DNA from: JAAXHH01 sp965248395
Lineage (GTDB): Bacteria; JAAXHH01
Assembly (NCBI GenBank): GCA_965248395.1
Contig: OZ252103.1
Coordinates: 868,001-932,000, forward strand
Direction of reading: 5' to 3'
DNA: 64,000 nucleotides
Part shown: positions 17,495-26,665 of the stretch, piece by piece
How positions within the stretch are numbered: the stretch's first letter is position 1
How the letters are laid out: each line of letters begins with the position of its first letter
The notes under the pieces: model-generated
What the model was told of the DNA's origin: nothing
Databases searched by the model: none
What the model saw: only the letters and a program-made list of their open reading frames with translations
Position numbers and translations under genes: made by a program

Positions 17495-20197
17495 ATGGCG
17501 AAACATGTGTACTACTTTGGCGCCGGCGAGGCGGACGGGACTGCGGATCTCCGCGAGCTTCTGGGCGGAAAAGGCGCCAACCTGGCGGAGATGAGCCACC
17601 TCAAGATACCCGTACCCGCGGGTTTTACCATCTCCACGGACATATGCACCTACTACTACGGCCACGATCGCCAGTATCCGGCGGACCTGGATGGGCAGAT
17701 CTGGCAGGCGATGGCGCAGGTCGAAGCCGTTATGAACGCCGGTTTCGGCAGCGCGGAAAACCCGCTGCTGGTATCCGTTCGGTCCGGGTCGCGATCCTCC
17801 ATGCCCGGCATGATGGATACCATTCTGAATCTCGGTCTGAACGATGTAACCGTCCAGGGCCTGATCGCGCAGTCGGGCGACGAACGTTTCGCTTACGACA
17901 GCTACCGTCGATTCGTGCAAATGTACGGCGACGTGGTCATGGGTGTGCGTCCAGCGGGCGACGATGACCACGATCCCTTCGAGGCACTGCTGGAACGTAA
18001 GAAGGCCAGCCTGGGCGTCACACAGGATGTGGAGCTCGGAGCCGGCGACCTCAAAGCGCTGGTCGCCGAGTACAAGGCCGAGATCAAGGCGCGCACGGGC
18101 GCCGACTTTCCCGATGACCCCCGCGAGCAACTCTGGGGAGCCATAGGCGCCGTGTTCGGATCCTGGAACAACGAACGCGCCGCGGTGTACCGGAAGCTGA
18201 ACAACATCCCGGATGAATGGGGCACCGCGGTCAACGTGCAGTCCATGGTCTATGGCAACATGGGGAACGACTGCGCCACGGGTGTCGCGTTCAGCCGCGA
18301 CCCGGCGACTGGCGAGAAGCGGTTTTACGGCGAATACCTTATCAATGCCCAGGGGGAGGACGTCGTCGCGGGCATACGGACTCCCAAGCCCATCGAGCAG
18401 CTTCAGGAGGAAATGCCCGACGCCTATCATCAACTGGTTTCTATCTGTGACACCCTGGAGTCCCATTTCAGGGATATGCAGGATATCGAATTTACGATCC
18501 AGCGCCGCAACCTTTGGATGCTGCAGTGCCGCGTCGGCAAGCGCACCGGTTTTTCTGCCATCACGATCGCGGTGGACATGGTAAAGGAAGGGCTGATAGA
18601 CGAGAAGGAAGCCCTGATGCGCGTCGAACCAGACCAGCTCGACCAGTTGCTGCGTCCGGTATTCGACGTAGAAGAGAAGCGCCGGGCGGAAAACGAGGGA
18701 CGGGTCCTCGCCAGGGGCCTCAACGCCGGGCCGGGAGCGGCGGCGGGCAAGGTGGTGTTTAACGCCCGCGATGCCGAGACCTGGGCGAACCGTGGTGACC
18801 AGGTCATCCTCGTACGCATTGAAACTTCACCCGAAGACATACGCGGCATGAATGCGGCATCGGGCATCCTGACCGCCCGGGGCGGTATGACAAGCCACGC
18901 CGCGCTGGTCGCCCGGCAGATGGGCAAGGTCTGCGTCGCCGGCTGCGGCGAGCTTGAAATCGACTACGCCATGCGGCAGATGCGTGTTGGCGACAAGGTG
19001 ATCGCGGAAGGAGATTTCATCTCCATAGACGGTTCTACCGGGGAGGTCATTGCCGGGGACATCCCGACCATTCCATCGGAAGTGCTGCAGGTCCTCTTAC
19101 AGCAGACGATGTCGTCCGAAGACTCGGAGGTCTTTCAGCGGTACGAGAGCCTGATGTCCTGGGCGGACCGGACCCGCCGGCTGAGGGTGCGGACCAATGC
19201 GGATCAGCCCGATCAATCGGCCACCGCCCGCGCGTTCGGCGCCGAGGGCATAGGCCTGTGCCGGACGGAACACATGTTTTTCGAAGAGGACCGGATCGAT
19301 TCGGTCCGCGAGATGATCCTGGCCGATGACGAGGACGGCCGCCGGGAGGCGCTGTCCAGGCTGCTGCCCTTTCAAAGAAGCGATTTCATCGGCATCTTCG
19401 AGGTCATGGACGGCTATCCCGTCACGATACGAACACTGGATCCTCCCTTGCACGAGTTTCTTCCCCACGAGACCGCGGCCATCGAGCAGCTCGCCGCGCA
19501 CACCGGGGTTTCCGTCGAGCGTCTCACGCGAAAAGTAGAGGATCTGAGGGAAGCCAATCCCATGCTCGGCCATCGTGGATGCAGGCTGGGCATCGCCTAT
19601 CCCGAGATCACCGAGATGCAGGCCCGGGCTATCTTCGAGGCCGCGAGCGACTGCCTGAAACGCGGCATCAAGGCCATTCCTGAAATCATGATTCCACTGG
19701 TAGGCCATGTAAACGAACTGCGCCTGCAGGCCGAAGTGGTACGTCGAACGGCTCGGACCGTGCAGTCGGAGACCGGCGTGGAAGTGGACTACCAGATCGG
19801 TACGATGATCGAACTGCCGCGCGCCGCGCTGACCGCCCACGAAATCGCGGAAGAAGCGGAATTTTTCTCCTTCGGAACGAACGATCTGACCCAGACGACA
19901 TTTGGACTCTCCCGCGACGACGCGAAGTTCATTCCCGATTATCTGCATGCCGAGATATGGCCGGAAGATCCTTTCGTCAGCATTGACGCCAATGGCGTCG
20001 GCGAGTTGGTTAAGATCGGTGTCGAGCGTGGGCGTGCCGCAAGGGATGGAATGAAGGTGGGCATTTGCGGAGAACACGGCGGCGATCCGGCATCGGTCGT
20101 ATTCTGTCACGGTGCGGACCTGGACTACGTCAGCTGTTCCCCGTACCGCGTGCCCATCGCCTGCCTGGCGGCAGCCCGGGCGGCCTTGTCCGACTAA
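17495..20197 (+). CDS. ppdK: Pyruvate, phosphate dikinase
   Basis: 900 residues (family about 880-910). The start MAKHVYYFG at 17495 follows AAAGGAG (12 nt) and matches the family N-terminus; the frame opens earlier only through the promoter. The enzyme interconverts ATP + pyruvate + Pi and AMP + PEP + PPi in the cytoplasm. The N-terminal ATP-grasp domain (GGKGANLAEM, SVRSGSRSSMPGMMDTILNLG), the swivelling phosphohistidine domain with H468 in GGMTSHAALVARQMGK, and the C-terminal PEP/pyruvate barrel (GIGLCRTEHMFFE, MLGHRGCRLGI, FGTNDLTQTTFGLSRDD, and GICGEHGGDP with the catalytic Cys) are all intact. It is preceded by a strong promoter and followed 72 nt later by chrA, perhaps by read-through. 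Confidence 0.96.
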   Translation: MAKHVYYFGAGEADGTADLRELLGGKGANLAEMSHLKIPVPAGFTISTDICTYYYGHDRQYPADLDGQIWQAMAQVEAVMNAGFGSAENPLLVSVRSGSRSSMPGMMDTILNLGLNDVTVQGLIAQSGDERFAYDSYRRFVQMYGDVVMGVRPAGDDDHDPFEALLERKKASLGVTQDVELGAGDLKALVAEYKAEIKARTGADFPDDPREQLWGAIGAVFGSWNNERAAVYRKLNNIPDEWGTAVNVQSMVYGNMGNDCATGVAFSRDPATGEKRFYGEYLINAQGEDVVAGIRTPKPIEQLQEEMPDAYHQLVSICDTLESHFRDMQDIEFTIQRRNLWMLQCRVGKRTGFSAITIAVDMVKEGLIDEKEALMRVEPDQLDQLLRPVFDVEEKRRAENEGRVLARGLNAGPGAAAGKVVFNARDAETWANRGDQVILVRIETSPEDIRGMNAASGILTARGGMTSHAALVARQMGKVCVAGCGELEIDYAMRQMRVGDKVIAEGDFISIDGSTGEVIAGDIPTIPSEVLQVLLQQTMSSEDSEVFQRYESLMSWADRTRRLRVRTNADQPDQSATARAFGAEGIGLCRTEHMFFEEDRIDSVREMILADDEDGRREALSRLLPFQRSDFIGIFEVMDGYPVTIRTLDPPLHEFLPHETAAIEQLAAHTGVSVERLTRKVEDLREANPMLGHRGCRLGIAYPEITEMQARAIFEAASDCLKRGIKAIPEIMIPLVGHVNELRLQAEVVRRTARTVQSETGVEVDYQIGTMIELPRAALTAHEIAEEAEFFSFGTNDLTQTTFGLSRDDAKFIPDYLHAEIWPEDPFVSIDANGVGELVKIGVERGRAARDGMKVGICGEHGGDPASVVFCHGADLDYVSCSPYRVPIACLAAARAALSD

Positions 20198-20269
20198 GGC
20201 GCCTGGACAGGCACATCTTGCCTTCCGTACTGGGGTGTAACGGCGGCTTGCCGCGGGACACCGTTTAAC

Positions 20270-21415
20270 ATGTGGGAACTCTTCTGGCGATTCCTGGCCC
20301 TGGGATGTATCAGCTTCGGCGGTCCCGCCGCCCATATCGGGTATTTCCGTACCGTTTTCGTAGAGCGGCTGAACTGGCTTGACGACGCAGCCTACGGGCG
20401 GCTCATCGCCCTAAGCCAGTTCCTTCCCGGCCCCTCTTCCAGCCAGGTCGGTTTTGCCATCGGATACCAGCGGGCGGGCGTAGCCGGCGGCATGGCCGTC
20501 TTCCTGGGATTCACGCTGCCGTCGTTCCTGCTTCTGTTCCTGCTTGCGACAGCCGGCGGGGCACTGACGGACACGGTCTATTTCGGCGGATTCGTCAAGG
20601 GATTGAAACTGCTGGCCGTAGTCGTGGTCGCCGATGCGGTGCTGGGCATGTATTCCACCTTCTGCAGGGGCCGGTTAACCGGGACGCTGTGTATACTAAC
20701 CGCGTCGGCCCTGTTGATCGCCCCTTCGATGGCAACCCAGTTCCTGGTCCTGGCCGCCGGCGCCCTGATCGGATGGCGCCTGCTGCGCGCTTCCGAAGTA
20801 CAGCACGGGGGCAAACTTCGATTCGCCTGGCTGCCGCTTACGCTCTTCTTTCTCCTGCTCATCGGCCTGCCGTTTCTGGGAAACCTGTCGCCAAACGTCG
20901 ATCTGTTTTCCCGGTTTTACCAGACTGGTAGCCTCGTATTCGGGGGTGGGCACGTGGTGCTGCCTTTGCTTCAACAGACCGTGGGCGAGGCGCTTTCAAT
21001 CGACCGTTTCCTGCTCGGCTACGCCGCTGCCCAGGCCATTCCCGGCCCCATGTTTACCATGTCCGCCTTTCTGGGCGCGGAAATGACGCCGGATCATGCG
21101 CTGGTCGGGGCGCTGGTGGCGGTCATTGGGATATTCCTTCCGGGCTTCCTGTTGATCATGGCGTTTCACAATACCTGGGAGACCCTGGCGCGGAAACCGG
21201 GTGCGACCGGCGCCGTGGCGGGGGTTAACGCATCGGTGGTCGGGCTCCTGCTGGCGGCGCTGTACCAACCCGTTTTCATTAATGCCGTCTTTTCTCCCGT
21301 GGATCTATCGCTCGCCATCGTCGGGTTTTTCATGCTCCGGGTGTTTCGTTTGCCGATCCTGGCCCTGGTGCTGTACTTTGCCGTAGCGGGGATCCTGCCG
21401 GCCGTTCTGGGTTGA
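20270..21415 (+). CDS. chrA: Chromate transporter family protein (two-domain)
   Basis: 381 residues, the length of the long-chain CHR family with two homologous halves and 10-12 helices. The N-terminal signature FLALGCISFGGPAAHIGYFR, then LSQFLPGPSSSQVGFAIGY, and the second-half repeat SLVFGGGHVVLPLLQQ ... GYAAAQAIPGPMFTMSAFLGAE are diagnostic. The family exports chromate with proton or sulfate exchange. Many homologues are annotated only by similarity, so the true anion is uncertain. It sits on the same strand after ppdK and ends 14 nt from a convergent PhyH pseudogene. Confidence 0.88.
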   Translation: MWELFWRFLALGCISFGGPAAHIGYFRTVFVERLNWLDDAAYGRLIALSQFLPGPSSSQVGFAIGYQRAGVAGGMAVFLGFTLPSFLLLFLLATAGGALTDTVYFGGFVKGLKLLAVVVVADAVLGMYSTFCRGRLTGTLCILTASALLIAPSMATQFLVLAAGALIGWRLLRASEVQHGGKLRFAWLPLTLFFLLLIGLPFLGNLSPNVDLFSRFYQTGSLVFGGGHVVLPLLQQTVGEALSIDRFLLGYAAAQAIPGPMFTMSAFLGAEMTPDHALVGALVAVIGIFLPGFLLIMAFHNTWETLARKPGATGAVAGVNASVVGLLLAALYQPVFINAVFSPVDLSLAIVGFFMLRVFRLPILALVLYFAVAGILPAVLG

Positions 21416-21429
21416 CAGAAACCGCCGCC

Positions 21430-22217
21430 TCACGACCAGGCTTCGCAACCGGAAAACGACATGTGCTCACCATCCTGGTAAACGGGAAACGTACGGTAGG
21501 AGTTGACGCCTTCCACGGGTGTGCCCCGAAAAAGGAAAAGGCAGGGCCAGTCCCTCGTGACCTTCGTCGTCGCGGGCATGTACTGGATTGATCCTCCCCG
21601 ACGCCACTCGTTGCTCTCGTTTGGGTTGGATCCATGCAGCAGCAGGGGATGGTGCACCGAGATGTCTCCAGGCGCAAGCGTCAGGTCGACCGCCCGGCTC
21701 TCGTCGAAAGCGTTGGGGTCCGCCTGGTTGAGGATATAGTTCTCTTTTCTCTTCGGCGAGTGGCTGTGCAGTCCGGATTTGTGCGATCCGGGGAGATCAC
21801 GCGAACACAACCGTTGGCGGGCACCGAGGCGGTGACAGCGAACCAGACGGTTATGACATCCATGGGTTCAAGGGGCCAGTAATGTCCGTCCTGGTGCCAC
21901 AGCACGCCTTTGCCCGTTCGAGGGGGCTTGCAGATGTAGTCCGCCGCGAAGAATGCTACATCATGACCGACCAGGGCTTCCGCCACGTCCACCAGGGTAC
22001 GGTCGCTCAGGAACCGGATCCAGAAGGGATCGTCGGCAATGAGCCAGCGTCCCAGCGATTCAGGGGGCAGTTCGGGATGCCGCTCGATCAGCCAGTCGAT
22101 ATGCCGGTCCACCTCTCGAATCAGATCGGTTGGAAGCACATTACGCACGATGACGAAGCCATCCCGGTCATAGGCTGTTCCTATGCCCTTCAACACGGGA
22201 TATAAGTAGTCAGCCAT
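21430..22217 (-). pseudogene. Phytanoyl-CoA dioxygenase (PhyH) family gene broken by a frameshift
   Basis: Two overlapping minus-strand frames make one PhyH protein of about 262 residues. Frame A (from the ATG at 22217, behind AGAGGTAAGG) reads MADYLYPVLKGIG ... VLWHQDGHYWPLEP ... NGCVRVIS, then loses homology at about 21795. Frame B continues PGSHKSGLHSHSP ... SVHHPLLLHGSNPNESNEWRRG to a stop at 21430. One missing C in the CCCC run at 21789-21792 (minus-strand C) explains the break, since CCCCC would restore ...VISPGSHK. Both iron ligands (HQD and the later His) and the 2-oxoglutarate Arg are still encoded, so the lesion is recent or is a base-calling error. The gene converges on chrA and is divergent from the solute-binding-protein gene. 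Confidence 0.85.
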
Positions 22218-22245
22218 GCGGCCTTACCTCTCGTATGGGTGGTTG

Positions 22246-22295
22246 TACCGAAATCTCGATAGACGACCCGTTGACAACAGGGACGATTTTCGGTA
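22246..22295. promoter_or_regulatory. Inverted repeat straddling the -35 of the solute-binding-protein promoter
   Basis: TACCGAAATC at 22246-22255 and GATTTTCGGTA at 22285-22295 are inverted copies differing by one extra A. The arms flank the -35 box, and the right arm runs into the -10. This layout suits a regulator binding site in the divergent PhyH / substrate-binding-protein region, but no regulator gene is adjacent. Confidence 0.4.
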
Positions 22296-22299
22296 TACC
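22271..22299 (+). promoter_or_regulatory. Sigma-70-type promoter upstream of the solute-binding-protein gene
   Basis: A perfect -35, TTGACA, at 22271-22276, a 17-nt spacer, and TATACC at 22294-22299. The start codon of the gene lies 157 nt further on, leaving a long leader of about 150 nt. Confidence 0.65.
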
Positions 22300-22455
22300 G
22301 TGTTTATGTCGATTTAAGTAGAACAGCACGCACGAGGCAAGTCAAATGTATATTCTCCGGGTTGCAACTGAAAGTTCAGATGATGTTGATACGACTGTTT
22401 TGGCGATAACCACGTCGAGTTTAACCCTGAATGACCCATTTCTCTACCCCTTGAA

Positions 22456-24174
22456 ATGACCATGCGACGAATCACCGGATGTCTCTTCCTGTTCGTGTTT
22501 TTAGCCGCTATGGACACCTGCGCCCAGCAGGTCAACTCCATAGGCATAGAGCTTCCGGAAGACGCCGCTCCGGCGGAGCGTCAGAGGCTCCGCTTCTTTG
22601 AGATAGATGGGACGTACATGGAGTGGTTCAAGACCGTTTACAAGCGCAGCCCGGCTACCAATCTCATTGCCGAGCCGCTGGTCCGCCAGGACGAGAACTA
22701 CGAGCTTGTGCCGGCCGCCGCAAGGTCCTGGGAAACTACACCGGACGGTTACACGTGGCTTTTCCACCTGCGTTCGGGTATGCAGTGGGACGACGGCAGA
22801 CCTTTCAACGCCCATGACTATGTCTTTACTTTTCAACGGGGGGCGGATCCAGACAACGCCTACGATTTCGAATGGCACTATCAGATCATCAAGAACTGGA
22901 ACGCCGTGGTTTCCCGCCGGCTACCGGTCGATTCCCTGGGCGTGGAAGCAGTCGACGATACGACGTTGGCTGTCCATACCGAACAGCGCGTTCCCTATTT
23001 ACCCTTCAACCTCATCATGAGCTGGGCGTCCCCGAAGCACGCCGTGGCCAAGTACGGCGAAGAGTGGTCGACCCGGGCGGAGACGCATGTCTCTTCCGGT
23101 CCGTTCAAGCTGTCCGAATGGCGTAAGAACGAGGTCATCGTCCTGGACGCCAACCCCATGTACCGCGGTTCGATGCCACCCTATCTCGACCAGGTGATTA
23201 TCCGGGTGTTTTCGCAGTCCGCCCAGCCGCTTGTGCTGTCGGCCTACACGGCGGACGAAGTGGATATGATCCTGTTGTCGGGCCAGGCGTCCCTTGGACG
23301 CGTCAAGAGTGATCCGGTGCTCAGCCAGGAGCTGCATTCCATGGTCAACTTCGTCACCTTCTATATGACCATGGATGCGTACAATCCGCCCTTCAACGAC
23401 CTGCGCGTCCGCCAGGCCTTCGCTCATTCCGTCGACCGTTCGGCGCTGATGGGTTCCGCCCTGAAGGACGTGGGCGTGGCGGCCTACTGCATGCTTCCGC
23501 CGGGATTCCCCGGTTCGGATCCGGATTCCTTCCGCGATACGCTGGACTACGATCCCGAGCGTGCCAGGCAGTTGCTGGCCGAAGCCGGATATCCGGACGG
23601 CCGGGGCTTTCCCCAGGTCGACATCTGGATCCGGTCCCTTGATTCCCAGGACACGCGTTTGCCTGCCGAGGCCATTCAGGCGATGATCTCGGAAGCCCTG
23701 AACGTCAAGGTGGGGGTAAGGGTAATCGAACGCAAGGTGTTCACGGACGGACTCAACAACCACGAAGTGACGCTTGCCCTTGTGGCCTACAGCCAGGATT
23801 TCCCCGACCCGGCCAACCTGCTCGGGCTCTGGCGATCGAGCGGCCGCCACGCCTGGCGCGACGAGACGTTTGAACGGCTTATACGCGACGGCAACGAGTT
23901 CATGGGACCACTGGGAGAAAGATACGCCATTTATCATGCCGCCGAGCGAAGGCTCGTGGAAGACGTCGGAGGCGTTTTCCTCTGGCATCCCGTGGAACAC
24001 CGGTTGTGGAAACCCGACTTCTACAGCCCTACTCTCTTTCCCAATCGGCTCGGCATGGAGGTTTGGACCAACCTTACGTGGATGAATGGGTACTTCAGAA
24101 ATACCGACGGTGCTACGGAGGTCCAGCCGCTCAACCGGGGCCTGTGGGACTGGCTGAAGTCCGCCCTGGACTGA
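22456..24174 (+). CDS. ABC transporter solute-binding protein, family 5 (peptide/nickel/opine type)
   Basis: 572 residues with an N-terminal signal peptide (MRRITGCLFLFVFLAAMDTCAQQ). ATGs at 22456 and 22462 are both possible. The SBP_bac_5 hallmarks are present: LIAEPLVRQDENYELVPAAARSWETTPDGYTWLFHLRSG near residues 70-110, WDDGRPFNAHDYVFTFQRG, and later LRVRQAFAHSVDRSALMG and YDPERARQLLAEAGYPDGRGF. It captures oligopeptides or similar solutes in the periplasm for an ABC importer. The cognate permease and ATPase genes are not next to it, so it is an orphan. It has its own promoter and a long leader. Its last codons are imperfectly duplicated just downstream. Confidence 0.9.
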   Translation: MTMRRITGCLFLFVFLAAMDTCAQQVNSIGIELPEDAAPAERQRLRFFEIDGTYMEWFKTVYKRSPATNLIAEPLVRQDENYELVPAAARSWETTPDGYTWLFHLRSGMQWDDGRPFNAHDYVFTFQRGADPDNAYDFEWHYQIIKNWNAVVSRRLPVDSLGVEAVDDTTLAVHTEQRVPYLPFNLIMSWASPKHAVAKYGEEWSTRAETHVSSGPFKLSEWRKNEVIVLDANPMYRGSMPPYLDQVIIRVFSQSAQPLVLSAYTADEVDMILLSGQASLGRVKSDPVLSQELHSMVNFVTFYMTMDAYNPPFNDLRVRQAFAHSVDRSALMGSALKDVGVAAYCMLPPGFPGSDPDSFRDTLDYDPERARQLLAEAGYPDGRGFPQVDIWIRSLDSQDTRLPAEAIQAMISEALNVKVGVRVIERKVFTDGLNNHEVTLALVAYSQDFPDPANLLGLWRSSGRHAWRDETFERLIRDGNEFMGPLGERYAIYHAAERRLVEDVGGVFLWHPVEHRLWKPDFYSPTLFPNRLGMEVWTNLTWMNGYFRNTDGATEVQPLNRGLWDWLKSALD

Positions 24175-24265
24175 GAGATCAATGCAAACGGTGCGCGCTA
24201 CCGGGGTCTGAGGGCGCGGCGTGCCAAGTGCGCTACACCTGGACTGAGAGAGTTGCGTGGTGCGC
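24165..24265 (+). repeat. Imperfect duplication of the solute-binding-protein gene end
   Basis: CCTGGACTGAGAGA, which contains the stop codon, occurs at 24165-24178 and again at 24239-24252. GTGCG(CG)CTAC elements follow at about 24191, 24229 and 24258. This looks like a degenerate tandem duplication of about 74 bp between two convergent genes. I see no terminator hairpin in this gap. Confidence 0.5.
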
Positions 24266-25410
24266 TACGCAGTACGGGAAAAACGATCCAGCGCCGCATC
24301 GTCTATCCGGACACCCAGGCCCGGTTCATCAGTCACCGGGAAGGCGCCGTCTACGGGTTGGGAGACTTCCAGCGCGTAGCGGCACCTGGTAGAATAGGAC
24401 TCGTGTCCGTGTTCCATGACCAGGAAGTTTGGTATGGCCGCGGACAGTTGAATGGTTGCAGCGATGGAGAGCAGGCCGCCGCCGCCCACGTGGGGCGACA
24501 CGGGGATGTTGTGGGTGTCAGCGAGTACGGCGATGCGTTTGCCTTCTGTCAGGCCCGTTCGACCGATATCCGGCATCACCACGTCGCAGGTCCGCTTTTC
24601 GAAAGCCTCTTTCATCTCGTAACGGGTCCGATACCACTCGCCATTGGCCACGTGCATGTTGAGCGCCCTTGTCACGGCCGCGTGACCCTGTAAGTCCTCG
24701 GGAACCGTGGGCGCCTCCAGCCAGAAGACGTCCAGCGATTCAAGATCACGGCCCAATCTGATCGCTTCGGCCACGTCGAACTCGGTGTGCAGGTCCACCA
24801 TGACGGCGATATCCGGACCGACACGTTCCCGGACCGCTGCGACAATGGCCACTATGCGTTTACGGTCGCTTGCGGGAGAAAGTTTCAGCCCCCGGTAGCC
24901 CGCGTCGACCAGCGATTTCGCCCGTTCCGCCGCGGTTGCGGGATCGCGGCCACCGCAACCCGCGTAAAGTTCGATCCGGTCCCTGAACCGGCCTCCCAGC
25001 AATTTGTGCACCGGTTTTCCCGTAGCCTTGCCTTTCAGATCCCACAACGCGATGTCGCACGCAGCCAGGGCGTCCACGTAGAACCCGGTCACGTGACCCC
25101 GTTCACGCATGCCATCAAAAAGCCGTTGCCACAGGTATTCAACGTCGAAGGGATCCATGCCGACCAGCACAGGCCGGCACAGGCTCTCCACGATGGTCTT
25201 TGGCGTTTCGGGAGATACGGGACTCTGTCCCTCGCCATAACCGACCAGGCCGTCGTCCGTAGTGATACGCACCACCAGGGTTTCGTGCATATCCGACTTG
25301 ATGGAATGTCTTCCTTCCGGTATGGCGTACACGGGAGTCCCGTTGGGTTCCCCGGAGCCGCTGTCCCGCGGGATTCGTACCGCAAAGGCCTCGACGCTGG
25401 TGATTTTCAT
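24265..25410 (-). CDS. Enolase-superfamily enzyme (mandelate racemase / muconate lactonizing type)
   Basis: 381 residues starting MKITSVEAFAVRIP at 25410. The open frame continues upstream through rtcB, but that extension is not family-like; the real start is 5 nt after the rtcB stop, with GAGGA ahead of it. An N-terminal capping domain precedes a TIM barrel with the superfamily ligands: LKLS (catalytic Lys region), MVDLHTEF (Asp), FWLEAP (Glu), ANGEW (Glu), and a terminal His in VSPHVGGGG. Members racemise or dehydrate acid sugars and related hydroxy-acids after alpha-proton abstraction; the exact substrate cannot be read from sequence. It is probably translated together with rtcB. Confidence 0.88.
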   Translation of the reverse strand: MKITSVEAFAVRIPRDSGSGEPNGTPVYAIPEGRHSIKSDMHETLVVRITTDDGLVGYGEGQSPVSPETPKTIVESLCRPVLVGMDPFDVEYLWQRLFDGMRERGHVTGFYVDALAACDIALWDLKGKATGKPVHKLLGGRFRDRIELYAGCGGRDPATAAERAKSLVDAGYRGLKLSPASDRKRIVAIVAAVRERVGPDIAVMVDLHTEFDVAEAIRLGRDLESLDVFWLEAPTVPEDLQGHAAVTRALNMHVANGEWYRTRYEMKEAFEKRTCDVVMPDIGRTGLTEGKRIAVLADTHNIPVSPHVGGGGLLSIAATIQLSAAIPNFLVMEHGHESYSTRCRYALEVSQPVDGAFPVTDEPGLGVRIDDAALDRFSRTA

Positions 25411-25415
25411 GGTGT

Positions 25416-26612
25416 TCAATCCTCGGGTCGCTCGCCCTGGGGCGCCATCTTGACCAGCCTGGGGTCGAAACGGGCTACGATGTCCACCAGGTCGGTCTGC
25501 GCGGCCATCACCTCTTCGATATTCTTGTAAACGAAGGGGACTTCGTCCAGTCCGGCAGAGATGAGTGTGACGCCTCTTTCCCGGAGCATCCGGTTGGCGT
25601 CCTGCCAGTTCAGACTGCGCATCGCCCTCTTTCGGCTCATCACGCGCCCTGCTCCGTGTGCGGCTGAATTCATGGCCTCCCGGTTGCCCTTGCCGCGCAC
25701 CACAAAGGCTGGACTCGCCATCGAGCCGGGTATAATCCCCAGGACGCCCCGGCCGGCCGGCGTGGCGCCCTTTCGGTGCACCACCACTTCCCGGTCCGGA
25801 CTCTGGCCGGCGATTGAGATCTTTTCCCGCCAGGCGAAATTGTGGTGGTTTTCCAGGTCCAGCAGGACCTCCGCACCCAGGTGTCCGGCCATGTGCCGGT
25901 GTATGCATGCGTGGTTGGCCGCCGCGTAATGGCCCATGAGCTCCATGGCCGACCAGTATTCCAGTCCAGGTTCGGAGTCCAGGTCCAGCCAGGCCAGGTG
26001 ACGTTGTTCCCTGGGCAGTTCGGGGTGCATGGACATGGCCAGCCGGCTGTAATGCGAGGCGACCATGGCGCCGGTCCCGCGGCTTCCGCTGTGGGAAAGC
26101 AGGGCCAGGTAGGTGCCTGCGTCCAGTCCTTTCAGCGGTTCGCGCAGGGTCAGCTCCCCAAACTCCACGAAATGGTTTCCGCTCCCGCTCGTGCCCAACT
26201 GGCTCCATGCCTTGTCCCTGGCTTTACGGGTCACGGGAGATACGGACCATTTCCGGTCGAGGACCGGGTGACTGCGGCGCTGCTTGAAACTGGCTCCCAC
26301 ACCGAAGCGCGTCTCGGCGGAGATGGCCTTTCTCAGCCGGTCCTTTTCCCGATCGGATTTCAGCGTGGTTAATGGCATGTCCAGGACGGACAGCTTCATC
26401 CGGCAGGCGATATCGACCCCCACGGCGTATGGAATGACCGCGTTGTCGGTGGCCAGTACGCCGCCGATGGGCAGTCCATATCCCACATGGGCGTCCGGCA
26501 TCAACGCGCCGGCGACGGCTACGGGCAACGCGCACGCCCGTTCCATCTGCTGAACCGACTGGGCGTCCAGGTCCCGTCCCCACTGGCGGTAGGGTACTTT
26601 TCGTGCCAACAT
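25416..26612 (-). CDS. rtcB: RtcB-family RNA-splicing ligase
   Basis: 398 residues, close to the usual 400-480. RtcB joins 2',3'-cyclic-phosphate or 3'-phosphate RNA ends to 5'-OH ends, using GTP and Mn. Visible motifs are PDAHVGYGLPIGGVLA (39-54), GVDIACRM with the metal ligands D67 and C70, GTSGSGNHFVEFG, LLSHSGSRG, HRKGATPAGRG, and AHGAGRVMSR with the predicted guanylylated His at 319. No archease or RtcR regulator is adjacent. It lies between a small unknown gene (53 nt upstream) and the enolase-superfamily gene (5 nt downstream), so it belongs to a mixed minus-strand operon rather than a canonical rtc operon. Confidence 0.93.
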   Translation of the reverse strand: MLARKVPYRQWGRDLDAQSVQQMERACALPVAVAGALMPDAHVGYGLPIGGVLATDNAVIPYAVGVDIACRMKLSVLDMPLTTLKSDREKDRLRKAISAETRFGVGASFKQRRSHPVLDRKWSVSPVTRKARDKAWSQLGTSGSGNHFVEFGELTLREPLKGLDAGTYLALLSHSGSRGTGAMVASHYSRLAMSMHPELPREQRHLAWLDLDSEPGLEYWSAMELMGHYAAANHACIHRHMAGHLGAEVLLDLENHHNFAWREKISIAGQSPDREVVVHRKGATPAGRGVLGIIPGSMASPAFVVRGKGNREAMNSAAHGAGRVMSRKRAMRSLNWQDANRMLRERGVTLISAGLDEVPFVYKNIEEVMAAQTDLVDIVARFDPRLVKMAPQGERPED

Positions 26613-26665
26613 GCCTGTTCCCTGGTTTCGGAGTCCTCAAACAGTATCGTGCGGACCGCGCCGAA

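Noticed and set aside
25411..26208. A long N-terminal extension of the enolase-superfamily protein
   Set aside because: The extension runs through rtcB out of frame, is Arg/Gly/Pro-rich and has no homology; the family start is at 25410.
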